Shown here piece by piece: positions 63,625-64,000 of a stretch of 64,000 nucleotides of DNA. The translations under genes and the position numbers were made by a program. The stretch's first letter is position 1; the number at the start of each line of letters is the position of its first letter. The notes beneath the pieces are model-generated. The model was not told the DNA's origin. It worked only from the letters and a program-made list of their open reading frames with translations, and did not search any database. This DNA comes from Streptomyces sp. NBC_00690 (GTDB lineage Bacteria > Actinomycetota > Actinomycetes > Streptomycetales > Streptomycetaceae), in contig NZ_CP109009.1 in NCBI RefSeq assembly GCF_036226685.1, forward strand, positions 8,521,501-8,585,500. Reading direction: 5' to 3'.

Positions 63625-63990
63625 TTAGGCTTCGTCGGCGTTGACCAGACGGGAGCGGATCAAGAACCTCACCCCCTCGGGTGCCTCCAACGAGAACCCA
63701 CTGCCGCGACCTTCCACCACGTCGACGATGAGTCGGGTGTGGCTCCACAACTCGTACTGACTGCGTGACATCCAGAAGGGGACCGTTTCCGCCAACCCTT
63801 CTACCCGGAGGTCCTCCAGAAGGATGTCAGAGGCGCCGGTACGAAACTCTCCGCGCGGGAAGCACATGGGGGCGCTTCCGTCACAGCAGCCACCTGACTG
63901 ATGGAACATCAAAGGACCGTGCGTCAGACTCAGCCGTCGTAGCAGCGAGGCGGCGGTCTCGGTCAGCTCCACGCGCGGGCGTTCCGTCAT
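63625..63990 (-). CDS. DUF779 protein
   Basis: A 121-aa protein with the family's cysteine motif HQSGGCCDGSAPMC, then SQYELWSHTRLIVDVVEGRG and SLEAPEGVRFL. DUF779 genes usually lie next to an NAD-dependent aldehyde dehydrogenase gene, which may be just outside the right edge. Complete in the window. Confidence 0.87.
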   Translation of the reverse strand: MTERPRVELTETAASLLRRLSLTHGPLMFHQSGGCCDGSAPMCFPRGEFRTGASDILLEDLRVEGLAETVPFWMSRSQYELWSHTRLIVDVVEGRGSGFSLEAPEGVRFLIRSRLVNADEA

Positions 63991-64000
63991 CCCTCCAGCA

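Overview
The window is chromosomal DNA of a Streptomyces-type actinomycete. The support for this is very high GC, GTG/ATG starts behind GGAGG-type ribosome sites, many 4-bp stop/start overlaps, actinobacterial small families (DUF3040, DUF6233, DUF4190) and a polyketide/NRPS locus. No rRNA, tRNA, CRISPR array or transposase was seen.

Left end (1-9778, minus strand): the start of a polycyclic tetramate macrolactam (PTM) gene cluster. A fatty-acid-hydroxylase-type gene (ftdA-like) precedes a giant iterative PKS-NRPS (ftdB-like; KS-AT-DH-KR-ACP-C-A-PCP) that runs off the window. The tailoring oxidoreductases should lie beyond the left edge.

10.3-18.5 kb: a carbohydrate/polyol catabolic locus. 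It has an FGGY kinase and a 2-hydroxyacid dehydrogenase (plus strand), a class II aldolase and a SorC regulator (minus), and an MFS polyol-type permease (plus). The kinase and permease genes have near-superimposable promoter-operator cassettes, which ties them into one regulon. An unrelated saccharopine-dehydrogenase-like/TetR pair and an orphan domain gene sit in the middle.

18.7-26.3 kb: accessory genes: DUF3040, a MarR regulator with a YcaC-like hydrolase, a frameshifted Baeyer-Villiger monooxygenase, an MFS exporter, and DUF6233, DUF6506 and DUF4190 proteins.

26.6-35.1 kb: an apparent electrophile/redox detoxification island. It holds MarR-YceI-FMN reductase, aryl-alcohol-type dehydrogenase plus MBL hydrolase, a second MarR, a YhgE/Pip-type membrane protein, and a luciferase-like monooxygenase with its FMN reductase. 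Five related AT-rich or GTTGCGCAAC palindromes mark the promoters and suggest one MarR regulon.

35.4-41.9 kb: a complete Mrp Na+/H+ antiporter operon (A/B fused, C, D, E, F, G). 41.9-47.9 kb: an MFS exporter, an HTH-STAND-WD40 protein, a 54-aa peptide gene and a TetR regulator. 48.0-53.8 kb: a VOC protein and an osmoprotectant ABC importer whose ATPase gene is separated from the permease/binding-protein genes by an unknown 470-aa gene on the opposite strand. 54.2-62.0 kb: a proline-iminopeptidase-like hydrolase, a PIG-L deacetylase and a five-gene peptide/nickel-type ABC importer. Right end: a methyltransferase, a two-TM small protein and a DUF779 protein.
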